Origin: Tubiluchus corallicola | Taxonomy: Eukaryota > Priapulida > Priapulimorpha > Priapulimorphida > Tubiluchidae | Reading direction: 5' to 3' | Assembly: GCA_030141605.1 (NCBI GenBank) | Contig: JAQGDQ010000110.1 | Span: 255,768 to 319,767, forward strand | DNA: 64,000 nucleotides | Shown here: positions 48,561 through 61,100 of the stretch, in pieces | How positions within the stretch are numbered: the stretch's first letter is position 1 | Layout: every line of letters begins with the position of its first letter | Program-made: the position numbers and the translations under genes | Notes under the pieces: generated by a model | Databases searched by the model: none | What the model saw: the letters and a program-made list of their open reading frames with translations, nothing else | What the model was told of the DNA's origin: nothing

Positions 48561-51500
48561 ATGAATTCTACAAAGAATGAAGTAAGAAGTCTTGATAGGC
48601 ATCAAATCCGTCGGTACAGCCGTCAACTCATCCTGCCTGAAATGGGTGTGAAAGGTGAGTGAGCTTGTGCCAGTCAACCATTCCCAATTGTAATTTGTTG
48701 ATATTTGTTCAGTTCTCTTTACTGTGTTTGTAAATTTTATAATGTAATAACTATTTAATAAGATATGCTATTTTACCTAAGCAGTATTTAGTGCCTTCAA
48801 GCACATTATTTGTGCTTGGGTTGGTGTAAGTGGAAGTAATTTAAAGCATTATAGCTTACAATTCTAGTATTGCCATTATATTTAATTTTGGAATATGCAT
48901 TAGTCAGATTAATTCTTGTTCAAGTTTCACATTATTCGGCACAAAAAGTGGCAAAATTTCACTATAGTCATGACCCCTAAATCTGAATGTTCAGATGGCT
49001 AGTACTCAATAGATATATAACTCCTATTGTGTAACAATGAATAATTGAGCGTCCGCCATTTTAAGAATTGTGTTTATACATGCATTTAACAAATTTGATT
49101 GGATATCGGAGCACACTTACTTTCACTGAACTTATTCGAGTATTTATGAAATTAATTAAAATGTATACTTATTTTAAACAGGTCAGCTTCTACTAGCCAA
49201 CACATCAGTCTTAATAGTTGGAGCCGGAGGACTGGGATGTCCAGCAGCTACTTACCTAGCTGCTGCAGGAGTTGGTGTCCTGGGTATTGTGGATTATGAT
49301 GAAGTAGAAATCAGTAACCTACACAGACAGTTTCTACATACGGAAGACCGGCTTGGTGTTCCAAAATCACAGTCTCTTGCTACGGCTGTAAAAAGGTACA
49401 CTGTCTAATTTGCAGGCTCCATACTTTTTGGGCTGAATTCATTGATTGATATTTATACTGTGGTTACTCATTGTCTTTACTGCATGTTTACCATCTGTAT
49501 ATACTTTTTAAAAATATGTAGTTTGTTTGCCTTGCATTACTCATTGGTTCAGTGGCTCATTGTAGAGGCATAGCTTGGATAATGAGTTATGTTCCTGTCT
49601 CACCAAGACCATCTAATTTGAGAAGGACCTGTTGCTGAATGCTGGATTCCGGCTCGAAGGATTCCAAATTGTAAACAAGGAACTTTGTTAATGTGACCCC
49701 AAAAAGTCCAGTGCTTTATGACTGTTTATTATTTTATTATATTTTTTTGTATATTTTTAGACTAAATACGGTGGCTTTTAAAGTCAATTTATTTGCTGAT
49801 TGGCTTGAGCTTTAGCTTCTCTACTTATTTTGTACACATTTGTTTCTGGTGATCGTCAGAAGTACCACTGTTTCAGTATGAATTCCGAGGTTCAATGTCG
49901 AGAGCATCATTTACTCTTGAACAGTAACAATGCCATGGAAATCATCAGTCAGTATGATATAGTTCTTGACTGTACAGACAATGTGGCAACTCGCTATTTG
50001 CTGAATGACTGCTGTGTGCTTTGTGATAAGCCTCTGATTTCCGGAAGTGCACTTAGGTTCGAAGGGCAGGTAAGTATAAGTCTAAGTCTTAAAGTATAAT
50101 TTCAGATCATACTTACTTACTTCTGATTATAAATTTGTCTGTAGTAATTACACATTTCTGCAAAGTCAAATGCTATGCATGTCTCCAAATTGTCTTAAAT
50201 GTTATAAAATTTATTACTCAATTAATTCCAAGTTTTCCAACATCATCGTGCAGTACTTAGAAACATGGTTTGCTAAACCAATGACACGAATAATTTTTTG
50301 TGCATGTATACATTATATTAATGGAAAGCAGCATGATTTTTCACGTTCCACTCTATTTTGAAGTACGGTAAAAAAGTATACATTTTAACACGTGTAATAA
50401 TGCCAAAGTGTGTCTGATGATTAAATAATAGCTTAATTAATGGCCAGTGGATGCAGCTAGTAAGTGTGTAAAAGCTGTTATACTCAGATTTTCAGACTGT
50501 TGGCAAAGATTTTTTATTTGTTAGTACATACAATTTTTGGGACGAGGCAAATACCTGAATTGTCACACGTTGTGTACTTAGGGAACAAACTTATTAACAG
50601 TTAACCTGGTTAGTGAATGGATGAGGGATTGTCAGCTAAACTGCTTCTGAGGGATTTTATCTGCCATACTGTCCTACCAAAAAAATTCTTTCTCTTCTGA
50701 GTGAAATAAGGTATATTTGAGCATGACTAATTAAGGCATCACTGTGAGTTCACTGTTTCATCTTAGAGAATTGTGCTTGATAAGGATAGGGTTCCAGTTC
50801 TACTACAAGAACGTATATTATGTATTTTTGTTTGCGTAATGTATAATAGTTTAGAACTACATTAAAAAGAGACAGTTTAGTACAATTTATATTTAAACAT
50901 TTGTACAGTTAACAGTTTATAACTACAATGAAGGGCCATGTTATCGATGTCTCTATCCAACACCTCCTCCTCCAGAAACAGTAACAAATTGTTCCGATGG
51001 TGGCGTGCTTGGGGTTGGTAAGTTTTAGTATTTATGTACTTCATTTCGTTCTAACTTTTTAACAAAGCTGGGCATTTATTATTGTTCACAGATGATATCT
51101 AATCATCAGTGCTTAATTAAAAGTGCAAAAACTACTGCTAGAGTAATGTGCTATTCAACTATTGGCATCTGACTGCAGCGTGATATGGTTCAGTTAAATT
51201 AATTCAATTTTGCTAACCTATACATTATTTATATCACACTATTGTCATAAAGATTGTTTCTTAAATAGAAAAGTACTAAGTTTTTGCTTTTACTGTTTAT
51301 TATGTTTGTTATTTTATTTAACTCTTCTGGTTGAAATGAAAAAAAATAAGGCAAAAGTCTCAATTGTGAGTTGATTTTTCTTGGTTTGGATAATTTTAGT
51401 GCTAAGTAGTCTTAGAGCACAAAATTTCAAGTAACGTTTTCCGGAACTTTTCTGCTGTGTTTTAACTGTAGTTAAGGTCACTGGGAACCATCTTCATAAA

Positions 51501-54500
51501 ACTTAAAATTAACAAAACAACAAGAAGACCTTGATAAATTTAGCATTGCTGTAACAAGTGCAAAAAGCATCTAACTAGTCAGCTAATTTACTTATTAATT
51601 AATTATTAAACTAATTAGCATCTTGTAACTTCTAATATTTTTGCTTTATATTGAATTAACTGTCATAATTGTGTGATTTTATTTCAGTTTAGTAGTCTTG
51701 CATCATTTTCCATCTGTTCTGTGACTATATTTGCACTGCCAATTCTGAACACATTAATGATCCAGTCATTTAAATTTGAATTGGAATATGAATACCTTAA
51801 CTTCGTTATCAAAATGTCAGATGAAATCATAAATACAGGAACACAATAGTAGTTCATGTTGTAGCACATATTGCATACATCTGCACTAAATAGTATCAGC
51901 TTTACAATCCACTTAGCAATAAATGGAAATTCACTGTCACAACTGAGTAGACTAAAACTAAAACGCATGTTCGAGCAAAAAAGTTTGCATATAAATACAC
52001 TTATAATAAAAAATACGAGAACATCCTACATAGTCCTCACTTATAATGCAAAGCCTTATAATTCAGCGGCTCTTACTGAATTAAAGTTATAAAGTTATAG
52101 ACAGAGTCTAATGCAATAAGGTCAGAACAATGCAAAACGTCAGCAGTTTTCCAAGATAGAATTGCCAAAAAGGAAACCTCCAATCAACTCGTCACCACTC
52201 CTTTTGGTGGAGCAGACTACAAAAGAGACACACATCCTCATGTAACCCAGTTCCTCCTCTTACTAAAGAGCTATGTATCTCCTTCCAAGAGTCCCGCCAG
52301 GCGCCGCTAGATTGTTTTTTCAACATGTTGTTTGACCAAAATTTCGATAAAATTGGGTGTTGGGTCTGCGAAAATGCCCAGTGTGGGAATCCGTGGCCCT
52401 CCCGTGAATTCTAAATATGCCTGTTACACCCAACGTTGATCGGTCTATGCCATCATTACCAGCACCACCCCTGCCCATTTTCATTCTCCAGAAATAAAAG
52501 GTATGATTTTGCAAAAAACGGCTGAAAAATGGCCATTTTTAGAGGTTTTTCGTGCCTCCCCCCATATGTGCTAATTCATCATGGGATGCCTTCCAAATAT
52601 GCGTGTTTGGTGCTGCACCACCTGTCAACCACATTCAGCGTTGAATCACTAGTTACCCCGTTGGCTGTTACTGTCGATCATTACATTAATATCGTGCATC
52701 CCGTCAAATATTCGATGATCGCGAAAGCAAAGGAAAGTCAAGGTTGTCATTAGTGCATCTTGGGCATAGTCAGTTGGACTAAGCAGCTTAATGTTTTTCA
52801 ATGAACGTTGGCATTCATCATGTCTGTGCCAATACGAACATGTGGTTGATAAGAGTTTGATCATCGTGGCATTAAACCAGTTCATCATCAGGGACACTGC
52901 ACTTCTGTGGCTTAATATAATAACAACGTTAACAGTAAAAAAGCACATGCAACGAATTCATCCCACCAAAGGTCCAGATCGTTGTGCAGTTGTCAAGATA
53001 GCAATTATTGGTCTGATTGTCGGCACGTTCTTCGTATGTTGGCTTCCTCACATGGTCATGAGAATGGTCTTACTTAAAGTTCCCATCAGAACCAAACTCT
53101 ACCATCTCCACAAGGTTGCCTAGTTTCTGATGACGAGCAATTCCTTTATGGACCAGATAATTTAATGTCGGAAAAAAGATTTTCGTAAATCTGTTGTGAA
53201 ACTTTCTTGCTGTTGTTTAAGCGGTGACGAAACCATTGCAAATCATATTAACATTTAATATGTGCCAGACATTTGTATTTTTCTCTGAAGTGGACACTTT
53301 AAATAGTTTTACTTTACTGCATTTGCTTCATTAAGTTTTCCATATGATTATATGCATCTATCTGCATGTATTAATTCTTATTGATGCCTGTAAAAATGTG
53401 TTATGCAGTAACATTGGTTATGTAGATTTGATTGCTAAAATTAAATGTTTGTGGCCTCGCTAACTCAACGAGCGGTGTTATGAGCCCTGCTTTCTGTAAA
53501 GTGTTTTGTAATCTACACAGTATGTGCTGTAATTGTTTCATAATTTAATATGGAAGGGATGAATCTCCTCAGAGAGTTCTGATAAATCTTTTACTTGTTT
53601 GTGTTATACATTTTTGCAAAACATGTTAACACTTTTCATGGTAATATATATATATATATTGATTGGCATCCTTCTGTCTTGGAAGACAATGGAGTGTGCG
53701 CCAAGAGAGTCAGATGGAGCTGCAGCGTCGACTGTGGCTGAGCAGTGCGATTCTTGAACGTCTCCAGAGCACACGCCTGGGCAAAGTGTATGGAGATCCT
53801 AAGTTGCCCAGACAACAGGAACCCCCTCTCTTCCTCCCTGGTGTAGTCCAAAGGAAAGCGGAGCAATCCAGGTTGGCTGCAGAGCTCCGGAATCAGTGAG
53901 CATGCTGCACTGGCCCGTCTTTGGGGCTCCACTCCTGATTTGGAAGGTTTACTCCTCTACACATGGCCATTGGGTCACTTGACCTCCTCCACCCTCTAGC
54001 CGTTGGCTGCTTGTGCAGCTTCTCCGCCTAGTGTCGAGATACAGTGTGGACATCCCGCAAGCTTACAGCACCTGGTATTCCTAGGCGGTCACCCATCCAA
54101 GTACTAACCAGGCTCTATGTTGTTTAACTTCGGTGATCAAACGAGAACCGGTGTTTTCAACATGATTTGGCTGTAGTTGTAGTAGATATATATAGATTTA
54201 TTTATATATATTATAACCAAGTACACATGGTTAAATACTGAACACACCCAGTCAGGTTAGATACATGGTTTAATAGTATACATTAATAGTATAATGGTTT
54301 AATGGTACTTGTGTGTTACTACCGTGCTTGTTATGATTCTAATTTTTTCTATGCATGTGTTATAAGACTGTTTGTATTGTGTTTTTTCATTATATTTTGG
54401 AGTTGTCAGGATCCTGTGCATGTATATAAATATAGCAAGTGGTCTGTATATATTATAAAGCTACAGATTTTACTTGCAGATTGTTTGAAATAATGTAATG

Positions 54501-57500
54501 TTTTTGTAATAAGTCAGTAGTTCAAATGTTGTCAGTTTTGTTTTGCTTTAAAAATCAGTTCTGTTATTGTGATGATGACGGGTTTTAATGATGTGTTTGC
54601 TTTTACAATAGTCCCAGGGATCATAGGCAGTTTTCAAGCTCTGGAAGCTCTTAAAATAGCTAGTAAAATGCCAGGTAACTAAACAGTTTTTCTTCTAATA
54701 TACGTGATAAGAAAAGCAGAGAGAGGCAGTAAAAAACAAAGTTTCTAGCTAAGAGTTGAAGGCACTGCTTTCTTTTAATTGTCCCAGAGAAATCCAGCTT
54801 AGACTGTGATGCATCTCAATTGTGTGATTTCAAAAACCGACTGAAAATTTTCATACACTGGCAAAGTACCATGCATCAAAATTCTTAACTTTTTTGCATA
54901 CTGCCTGTCTAAGCAAATTTAGTTATCTATATTTAGTTAACTATGTAATTAGTGTTGAAAGTAACAACACTATTAAGATTCCTAGGATGTTTCAAGTGAC
55001 TTATCGATTTTTGTGAACTTATTGATTTTTCTTTATACTTGAGTTGACAAGATGACAAGATGATGTTAAGTTGTAAAGATGATGTTTCCTAACTTTTGCT
55101 TACTAAACGGTAACAATTGTGTTTAAATTCATTTGGGAAAGTACAGAAAATAGACACTGGAATGACTCGTACCTAGACTTTTGCTCTCTTTTAAGCAAAT
55201 GTTGTTGTTGTTTGACTTGTTTTTCTATTTGCTACTTCCTTTGTTCACACAAGGAAATTCGTTTTTTCACATTTAGGTGATTTCAGTGGATGTTTCTTGT
55301 TAGTTTCACTTCTAAAACCTTAATCTGCATTAGAATTTAGTACTTAAATGTATTTCTAATGAGATGGTGAGCTACGCTATTAACCACCTATTAACTGTTA
55401 TCTTGACCGTGTTATTGAAATCGAGCAGTCTAACAAAATTTTTGATAAACTCAGTATTTTTGTGCTTGTAGTGAGTTTTTCTGAGAAACTGCTGCTATTC
55501 GATGCACTGGACGGTTCTATGAGGACCATAAAATTAAGACCAAAGCAGCAAAACTGTGCAGTTTGTGGCATGGAGCCATCCATAACAAAGCTAATAGACT
55601 ATGTGCAGTTCTGTGGAGCTGGTGCGACAGACAAATCACAGGATAAACATCTGTTGTCTGAATGTGACAGGATCTCTGCTCAGGTATTTCTGACTTGTTT
55701 ATGTTTTTGTTTACCGACATTCTTCCATACTAACAAAAAACTCTAGCTATTTCTGTTGAAATCACTTAAGTCTTTCCTTGTATTACGAAAGATATTTTCC
55801 CTAAAGAGAAACAATAAATTTTTAATGTCAGGTGACAGCTACAACTGCCTTTTAATGAAAATTTTTGAATTAGCACAGACTGATTTCTTAAATAAAACAG
55901 GAGTTACTACTTCGTGGTGCTGCATGTTTTGTCTTTCGCTGTCGTGAATTCATTGATCCAGTAAAACTGCCATAGCTAGTATACAGAGCATTCAGTCATG
56001 TTATCTAGCACTTTTACTTACTGCATTCATGTTGGTGTGTGTAACGAGTATCTTGTTTTGCTACTGAATATTCATGAAATAAAATCACTACAGCTTCATC
56101 ATTTCAGGATTACAAGGATGTAGTTGACAAGGGTGTTAAGCACCTGCTGATCGATGTCAGACCATCAGTTGAGTTGGATATTTGCAGGCTTCCCAACTGC
56201 TACAGTATCCTTCTGAGTATTTATTAATCCATAATTTTACTTTATAGGCATTTGGAAATCTCACAATATAGTATGATGACTCAGTTTGTGTCCTTTTAGC
56301 ATTTTGAGCTCCGTGTTTGCTACATTTGGTAATTATCTGTTTTTTTACATCAGTTAGAGGTCATTGTTGGGATGGCCTAGGTTAAAAGCATTTTCTCGCC
56401 AAGTGAACTTGCTCAGTAACTTGCAAAGTAACTCGCAAGCGTGTTCAGATTAGACAGCAAAATTTGCTGTGAGTTATTCTCCGTCAGTAAGCAAGTGCTG
56501 ATACTGCCTTCTCTATTCACTGTGAGAACTGTCGAGAGTAACGCGCTGTGGTGTTCACACTAGACATAACTCACAGCAACTGTCAGAGACCTTTGGAATA
56601 ACTTGCCAACTGTACTGGCAAACTGTCTCACATTTGTTGGTTTGCTGTCAGAAAGTAAAATCGCAAGTCTGAATGCCTGTTAGCCCAGTCTGAATCCTAT
56701 GACTCGATTCCCTGGCAACCGGAAATGGTGTTCTAATTGAACGTCTAAAAGACATCATATCAAAAATAGCGTGTGAGTTAAGTCCATGCTAATAAATGTA
56801 AGTTTGAGTAAAATGTACATGCATGTGTGAGTGTGAGTAAGTTCTGTTTCTCGTTCTGGACTAGTTTGACAAAAGCAGTAGTTCAAAATTCCATCAGTTG
56901 TCTGTCACTGGCTTGAACTTTCGTTCTCTGTCCATTGGTGCAGTTCTATGGTATTATCTCTGTTTGGTTTGTATAGTCAAGGTGAAACAGTCTGCTTCCA
57001 GTGTAAAGGCTGTCTCGTCTAAATTGCAATTCATCATTGATGGCCTGTAATTAAAAAAAGTGGGGTGCTACTTCAGAAAATTTTTAGCCTGTTTCAATAC
57101 TGTGTAAAATGAAACAAACATATGCAATTTTAAACAAATATTTATACGTAAACTTGATAAAATCCTAAACAAAAAAATTTTTTGCTTACGAATAGCCTAA
57201 AATGCCGCAGTTCACGAATATGGTAATTTAAGCACGTGGCAACTGACAACAAAATGTGTGAGGAACATTCTCTACCTAGCAGTGCAGCGTGCAATGTGTT
57301 ATCTCATGACCGCATGCACAGAACACACCACTATTCTGTGAAGCAAACAGTACTACCCTCATGTGCTCTGGTTCTGTACAAGTGTAAAGAAAGAACTAAA
57401 GAAAAAAGACCTATTATATTGAACATTATTGATAATACTGAGTGAAAATAAGGGGTGCTGCAGTTCCACAGTACCTATACACGAGCCGCCACTGCAGTTC

Positions 57501-58138
57501 ATAGAACCAGCTACTGAAGAATAGCCGGGCTGGTAGTCGAAATTTAATCACATGCTAGTTAGCTTGATGTTGTTTTACTTCATATTGTGATAGATATACC
57601 AATGGAGAAGCTAGAGACTGATAAAACAATAGAAGATCTTCAGACATTGATGAGCAAACAGAATACTTCAGCAGGTAAACTGAGTTTTTGTACCTCTAAG
57701 TACTTTTTATACCTGGACTGAGACTGACAATTGATCTTTTGATGCAAAAAAGAACCAAGTCTTCTGATAGAAAATTGTGTACATTCCACACTTTTAGTGG
57801 ACAAGTTATTAGTGTTCATATTTATTAATTTTATAACTTTGCAAACAGTTTATAGTTTGTTATAGGTTTATGGGGTTAACTTTTTTGCATTTACAATTTT
57901 ACAGCTACTGACTTGAATGTCTATGAGAAAATAACTTATAAATAAAATGCCTTTAAAATGCTAAAAGTAAAAACGGTACTTTGTTGTTTCAGTTTATGTT
58001 GTATGCCGATTAGGAAATGACTCCCAGGTGGCAGTTCAGTCACTATGCAGTCGTTTAAAGAATGCACAACTAAAAGACATAAAGGGAGGCTTGCACGCTT
58101 GGGCTCATCACGTGGATCAGAACTTTCCTGTATATTAA
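48561..58138 (+). CDS. MOCS3: MOCS3/Uba4: E1-like adenylyltransferase and sulfurtransferase, nine exons
   Basis: Activates the ubiquitin-like sulfur carriers MOCS2A and URM1 by adenylating and then thiocarboxylating their C termini, for molybdopterin synthesis and tRNA thiolation. Exons: 48561-48654, 49182-49395, 49877-50069, 50909-51017, 54612-54674, 55472-55683, 56108-56204, 57594-57674, 57993-58138. Phases agree and give 402 residues. Visible features are the [13 protein letters not shown] lead-in, nucleotide loop VGAGGLGCP (G45-G50), zinc pairs C178/C181 and C253/C256, and the E1 cysteine C195 in [13 protein letters not shown]-terminal rhodanese domain carries active-site C359 in CRLGND. 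It lacks the N-terminal coiled coil of human MOCS3 (460 residues). The ATG is the first after an in-frame stop at 48534. Exon 7 uses a weak GTATCC donor. Confidence 0.95.
52586..53123 (+). pseudogene. broken class A GPCR fragment (TM3-TM6) in MOCS3 intron 4
   Basis: Translation gives a TM3-like end, [18 protein letters not shown], where DHY replaces the usual DRY. A TM4-like VVISASWA follows, then a second loop with CLC, a TM5-like [16 protein letters not shown], and a TM6 ending FVCWLPHM. The frame shifts between TM3 and TM4 (about 52735) and TAG interrupts TM4 at 52767-52769. TM1, TM2 and an NPxxY TM7 are not found. It is on the same strand as MOCS3, has no introns, and looks like a dead intronless copy of a rhodopsin-family receptor. 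Confidence 0.7.
53643..54178 (-). mobile_element. 5S-rRNA-derived SINE (SINE3 class) with AT-repeat tail
   Basis: Read on the minus strand, a 5S-like head (54061-54178) runs into a 400-bp body of clearly higher GC than its surroundings. The body ends GACAGAAGGATGCCAATCA followed by a (TA)n tail (53643-53660). Head with an internal Pol III promoter, unrelated body and simple-repeat tail is the layout of SINE3 elements. It lies in MOCS3 intron 4, antisense to the gene. An open frame crosses the body by chance. Confidence 0.75.
54061..54178 (-). pseudogene. 5S rRNA-like head of the SINE
   Basis: The complement reads AGCCTGGTTAGTACTTGGAT, then GGGTGACCGCC, AGGAATACC and GGTGCTGTAAGC, near-identical to the 3' two-thirds of animal 5S rRNA including the C box. 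The first 60 bases have drifted (for example AGTTAAACAACATAGAGCC for the A box). This drift, and the body joined directly to its 3' end, argue against a working 5S gene. Confidence 0.8.
56380..56720. repeat. palindrome-rich block in MOCS3 intron 7
   Basis: TTGCTGTGAGTTAT (56464-56477) reappears inverted at 56566-56579. GTGTTCAGATTAGACA and GTGTTCACACTAGACA are partial direct repeats, and many short AACTTGC/GCAAG motifs recur. It may be a fragment of a repeat family, but I could not define ends. Confidence 0.35.
57035..57494. mobile_element. hAT-like non-autonomous element, copy 2 (MOCS3 intron 7)
   Basis: Second member of the family at 29667-30204, in the same orientation. It ends in ACGAGCCGCCACTG; the left end CATTGATGGCCTGTAA is a drifted version of the same terminus. 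CAATTCAT (57027-57034) and CAGTTCAT (57495-57502) flank it as an 8-bp target duplication with one change. An 8-bp duplication and CAGTGG-type termini fit the hAT superfamily. No transposase is encoded. Confidence 0.72.
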
Positions 58139-58165
58139 TCTAGTTTCTAGAAGGTTGCATATGGC

Positions 58166-58171
58166 AATAAA
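58166..58171 (+). terminator. MOCS3 poly(A) signal
   Basis: AATAAA 27 bp after the MOCS3 stop codon, with a T-rich stretch about 40 bp further on. It implies a very short 3' UTR. Confidence 0.55.
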
Positions 58172-61100
58172 TTCAGTGATTATGGGTATTCTGCAAATTT
58201 GAAATGATTTTTTTAAAGCTCAGCAAGACTGGGTGATAATTGTTTTGTCTGGTGCTATTTCACATTGCTGTGCTATGAGTGAGCTTTAAAAAGATTTAGG
58301 TTTTGGTTTTTACAACAATGCTGGTATTTACAACTACAGTATCTTTCACAAGAGCTTTGTTATTTCGTAACTGGTTGTCAAAACAACCAAAAACAGTGTC
58401 AATTTTGCATGTTATTGTAAAGCAGTGTTATTGCAAGTGGCACAGGGAGTGTCATTCATAGATCCGAGTAACAAGGCAAGGGGTAGTGACGTCATTGAAA
58501 TGACAAGACAGAGCTTCTGATTCTAACCGGCTAGTAATTGTACATGAGCTCGGCTTTGAGATCTTCCGTTTTTACTACAGTGTACAGTGGTTTATTTAAG
58601 CCATTAATAAGTTGCATTGATGCCATGATCTGGCATTGTGATTCCAAAGAAATCATATTGCAACTTCTTTTAATTTTCACAATCAACAGTTACTACAAGC
58701 AAATTATTATGAGGGAGTTGTTACACGAATTCCACATTTTTGTCCCATGAACATAATTCAGTAATAAACTTGCTAAAAATGGGTGTCTAGTATAGAAAGT
58801 AATATTAATTCTATTGGTCTGTGTGTAAACATTGTACATATCTACATTATATGGTTTCTTTGCATACCATTATCACTGGACGACGTGTGACCCATTGAAA
58901 ATATAACAAGGCATCTAAATCTTCTTCATTTATTATGAAAATGATTTTGTTTTCAGATGAGCCACCACGACCAACTTAAAATACATTTTGATACTTTGCA
59001 TACTTTTCTTCCAAAACCTATACTCCTTCGTGTGAGAAAATGCGATTAAACCTGTTGCCTTGTCTGTCTGGAGATGGTTGGTTAATAAGTTTGATGCTCC
59101 GTGCATTGAAGCCCATATAGAATCTTGCAGAATGTTCAAGGCAATGATTTCGCAAACGATCATGATGATGATGATGGCGGTAATGATAGCAATTACGATG
59201 TGGTGACGATGATGATCCCATTTCTGTTTAAGAAGCGGCCATTTGATTTTCATGTTTTGCTAAGTAAAGCATGAGATTTCCAGTATGGGGATTGTTTTCC
59301 TAACAACACATAGTAGACCTAATGTACAGCAATATGTACAGAACTAAATGAAGCTCAAAGTAAAGCCAATTTGCATTTATTTGAGATACATCGAATTCTG
59401 TGATACATGTAAGGAACATTTATAATTTCTTACATATATAAACTGTTATAACTACAAATATCATTACAAAATTATTACAATACTTTTGACAAGGAATACT
59501 ATAAACATCATCGTCCTCAATAAATAATTCTTAGATGACACATTTGTTGATCTTTGTAAGAACATTAATGCAACATGCTGAATGTGTTGGGAAGGGGTAG
59601 AGAAAAGAATGAAAATGGCAAGACAAAAATGAATGAATAAACACATTACACTTGTACAACCTAAGCGTGTAAAACTTAGATACATTATTCAGTTAAAAAA
59701 TTCTGATGTATCAACCTCAAATTATTCAGTTAACCAACAAACAGCACTGAACAGCATGCACACCGTAGAGGTATTTTTTTCACAATTTGTTTTGAATCAT
59801 CACTACTGGTGCCCTCTAATGTTCAAAAAAGCCAAGTAAACATTCGTATTGTTACACAGCTACAGACAAGTTTTTGGCACATAGCTGCTAAATCACCTTC
59901 CCCAACTTTTGTTCACGGCAGGTCAAGCATATGAACTGAATTTAGTATAAGGATTTGAGCAAAAGCAATTCCAACATGAGTCAAATAACTTTCAATTAGG
60001 CGATGTGGTGACATGAAATTTAAAACTAAAACTAGTAGGAATTCACACATAATAAGTATGCTGCCAAAATACATTTTACCATAAAAAATGCAATACATGC
60101 AGAATCACCAAGTACTTTCACATTAATTACATTAAAACGGCATGTCAAAATAATTTTCTATAAAAATGTATCTACAGCTTTTTCAATGAGTGCATGGCAA
60201 CAACAGCTTCTAGCAAACACAAACAAACCTTTTTAACGTGCACAAGCGCACAAGACATTTACGCCACGCGAATTTTACAAATTTACAAATCAACAAACTT
60301 TAGTATTATGCTGTAATACCGCCTCATACAAAACTTGTTTTACTGCACAAATGTAACAATAGCATAAATGCTAAGCAGGAATATAGCAGCAAACTAGGAA
60401 ATCCCTATTAGCTAATGAAGTAAAATGATTCACAAAAGTCACTGGCAGTAAATACTGACCATTGGGGGAAAATCATACTTAAAAACAAAACCCTCTACAC
60501 TATTTGCGATCACTTACAAAGCTTTGCTTTATCTTTCTCAAAACTGTAGTAATTGTTTACACACATAGCGTACATAAAAGCAAAAATAGTTCAGAGTAGC
60601 CATATTTAACCTAATATAATACTTATAGTGGATAAATTTTACTGCTGATCGAGAAAGGTAGATTAATTAAAATAATTAATTAATACTCTTAATAATACTA
60701 ATGAATATCAGAAAAAAATATAGTAAGTGGATGGATCTAAGCACTAGAGCGGCAAGAAATAATTCCCAATGAGCTGTGATATTTAGACAGAAATGAGTTT
60801 GTTTTGTGCAGCAATTACTTAAACTTCATGAAGTGAACCAGTGAGACTTGAGGAAAAAGAACAAGCACATAATCAGAAGTTAAGATCGCAAGCATAGCAA
60901 TAGTTGCAATATTTGATGCCATTCACAAATAACCGATAACATTTCACCCTACAAAAAAGGACACTGGTCCAAGTTTGGTGACATCGTCCACGACACTAAC
61001 AGCCACCTTTGTATAAATAACCACAAAGATCAAGCAAAGCAGCAAATTTGTGTTAGGAAAGGGCAATAATTGCACCTTATGTTAGTTGCCCATTCAACAC

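Noticed and set aside
49550-49690. A tRNA-SINE-like stretch in MOCS3 intron 2 (GGCTCGAAGGATTCC)
   Set aside because: Only a weak B-box resemblance; no A box at the right distance and no tail.
54061-54178. A functional 5S rRNA gene
   Set aside because: The 5' half has drifted from the conserved sequence, and a SINE body with an AT tail follows at once where a Pol III terminator should be.
58933-59253. His-rich open frames near 59018-59221
   Set aside because: They arise from GAT/ATC trinucleotide runs and have no homology or splice context.
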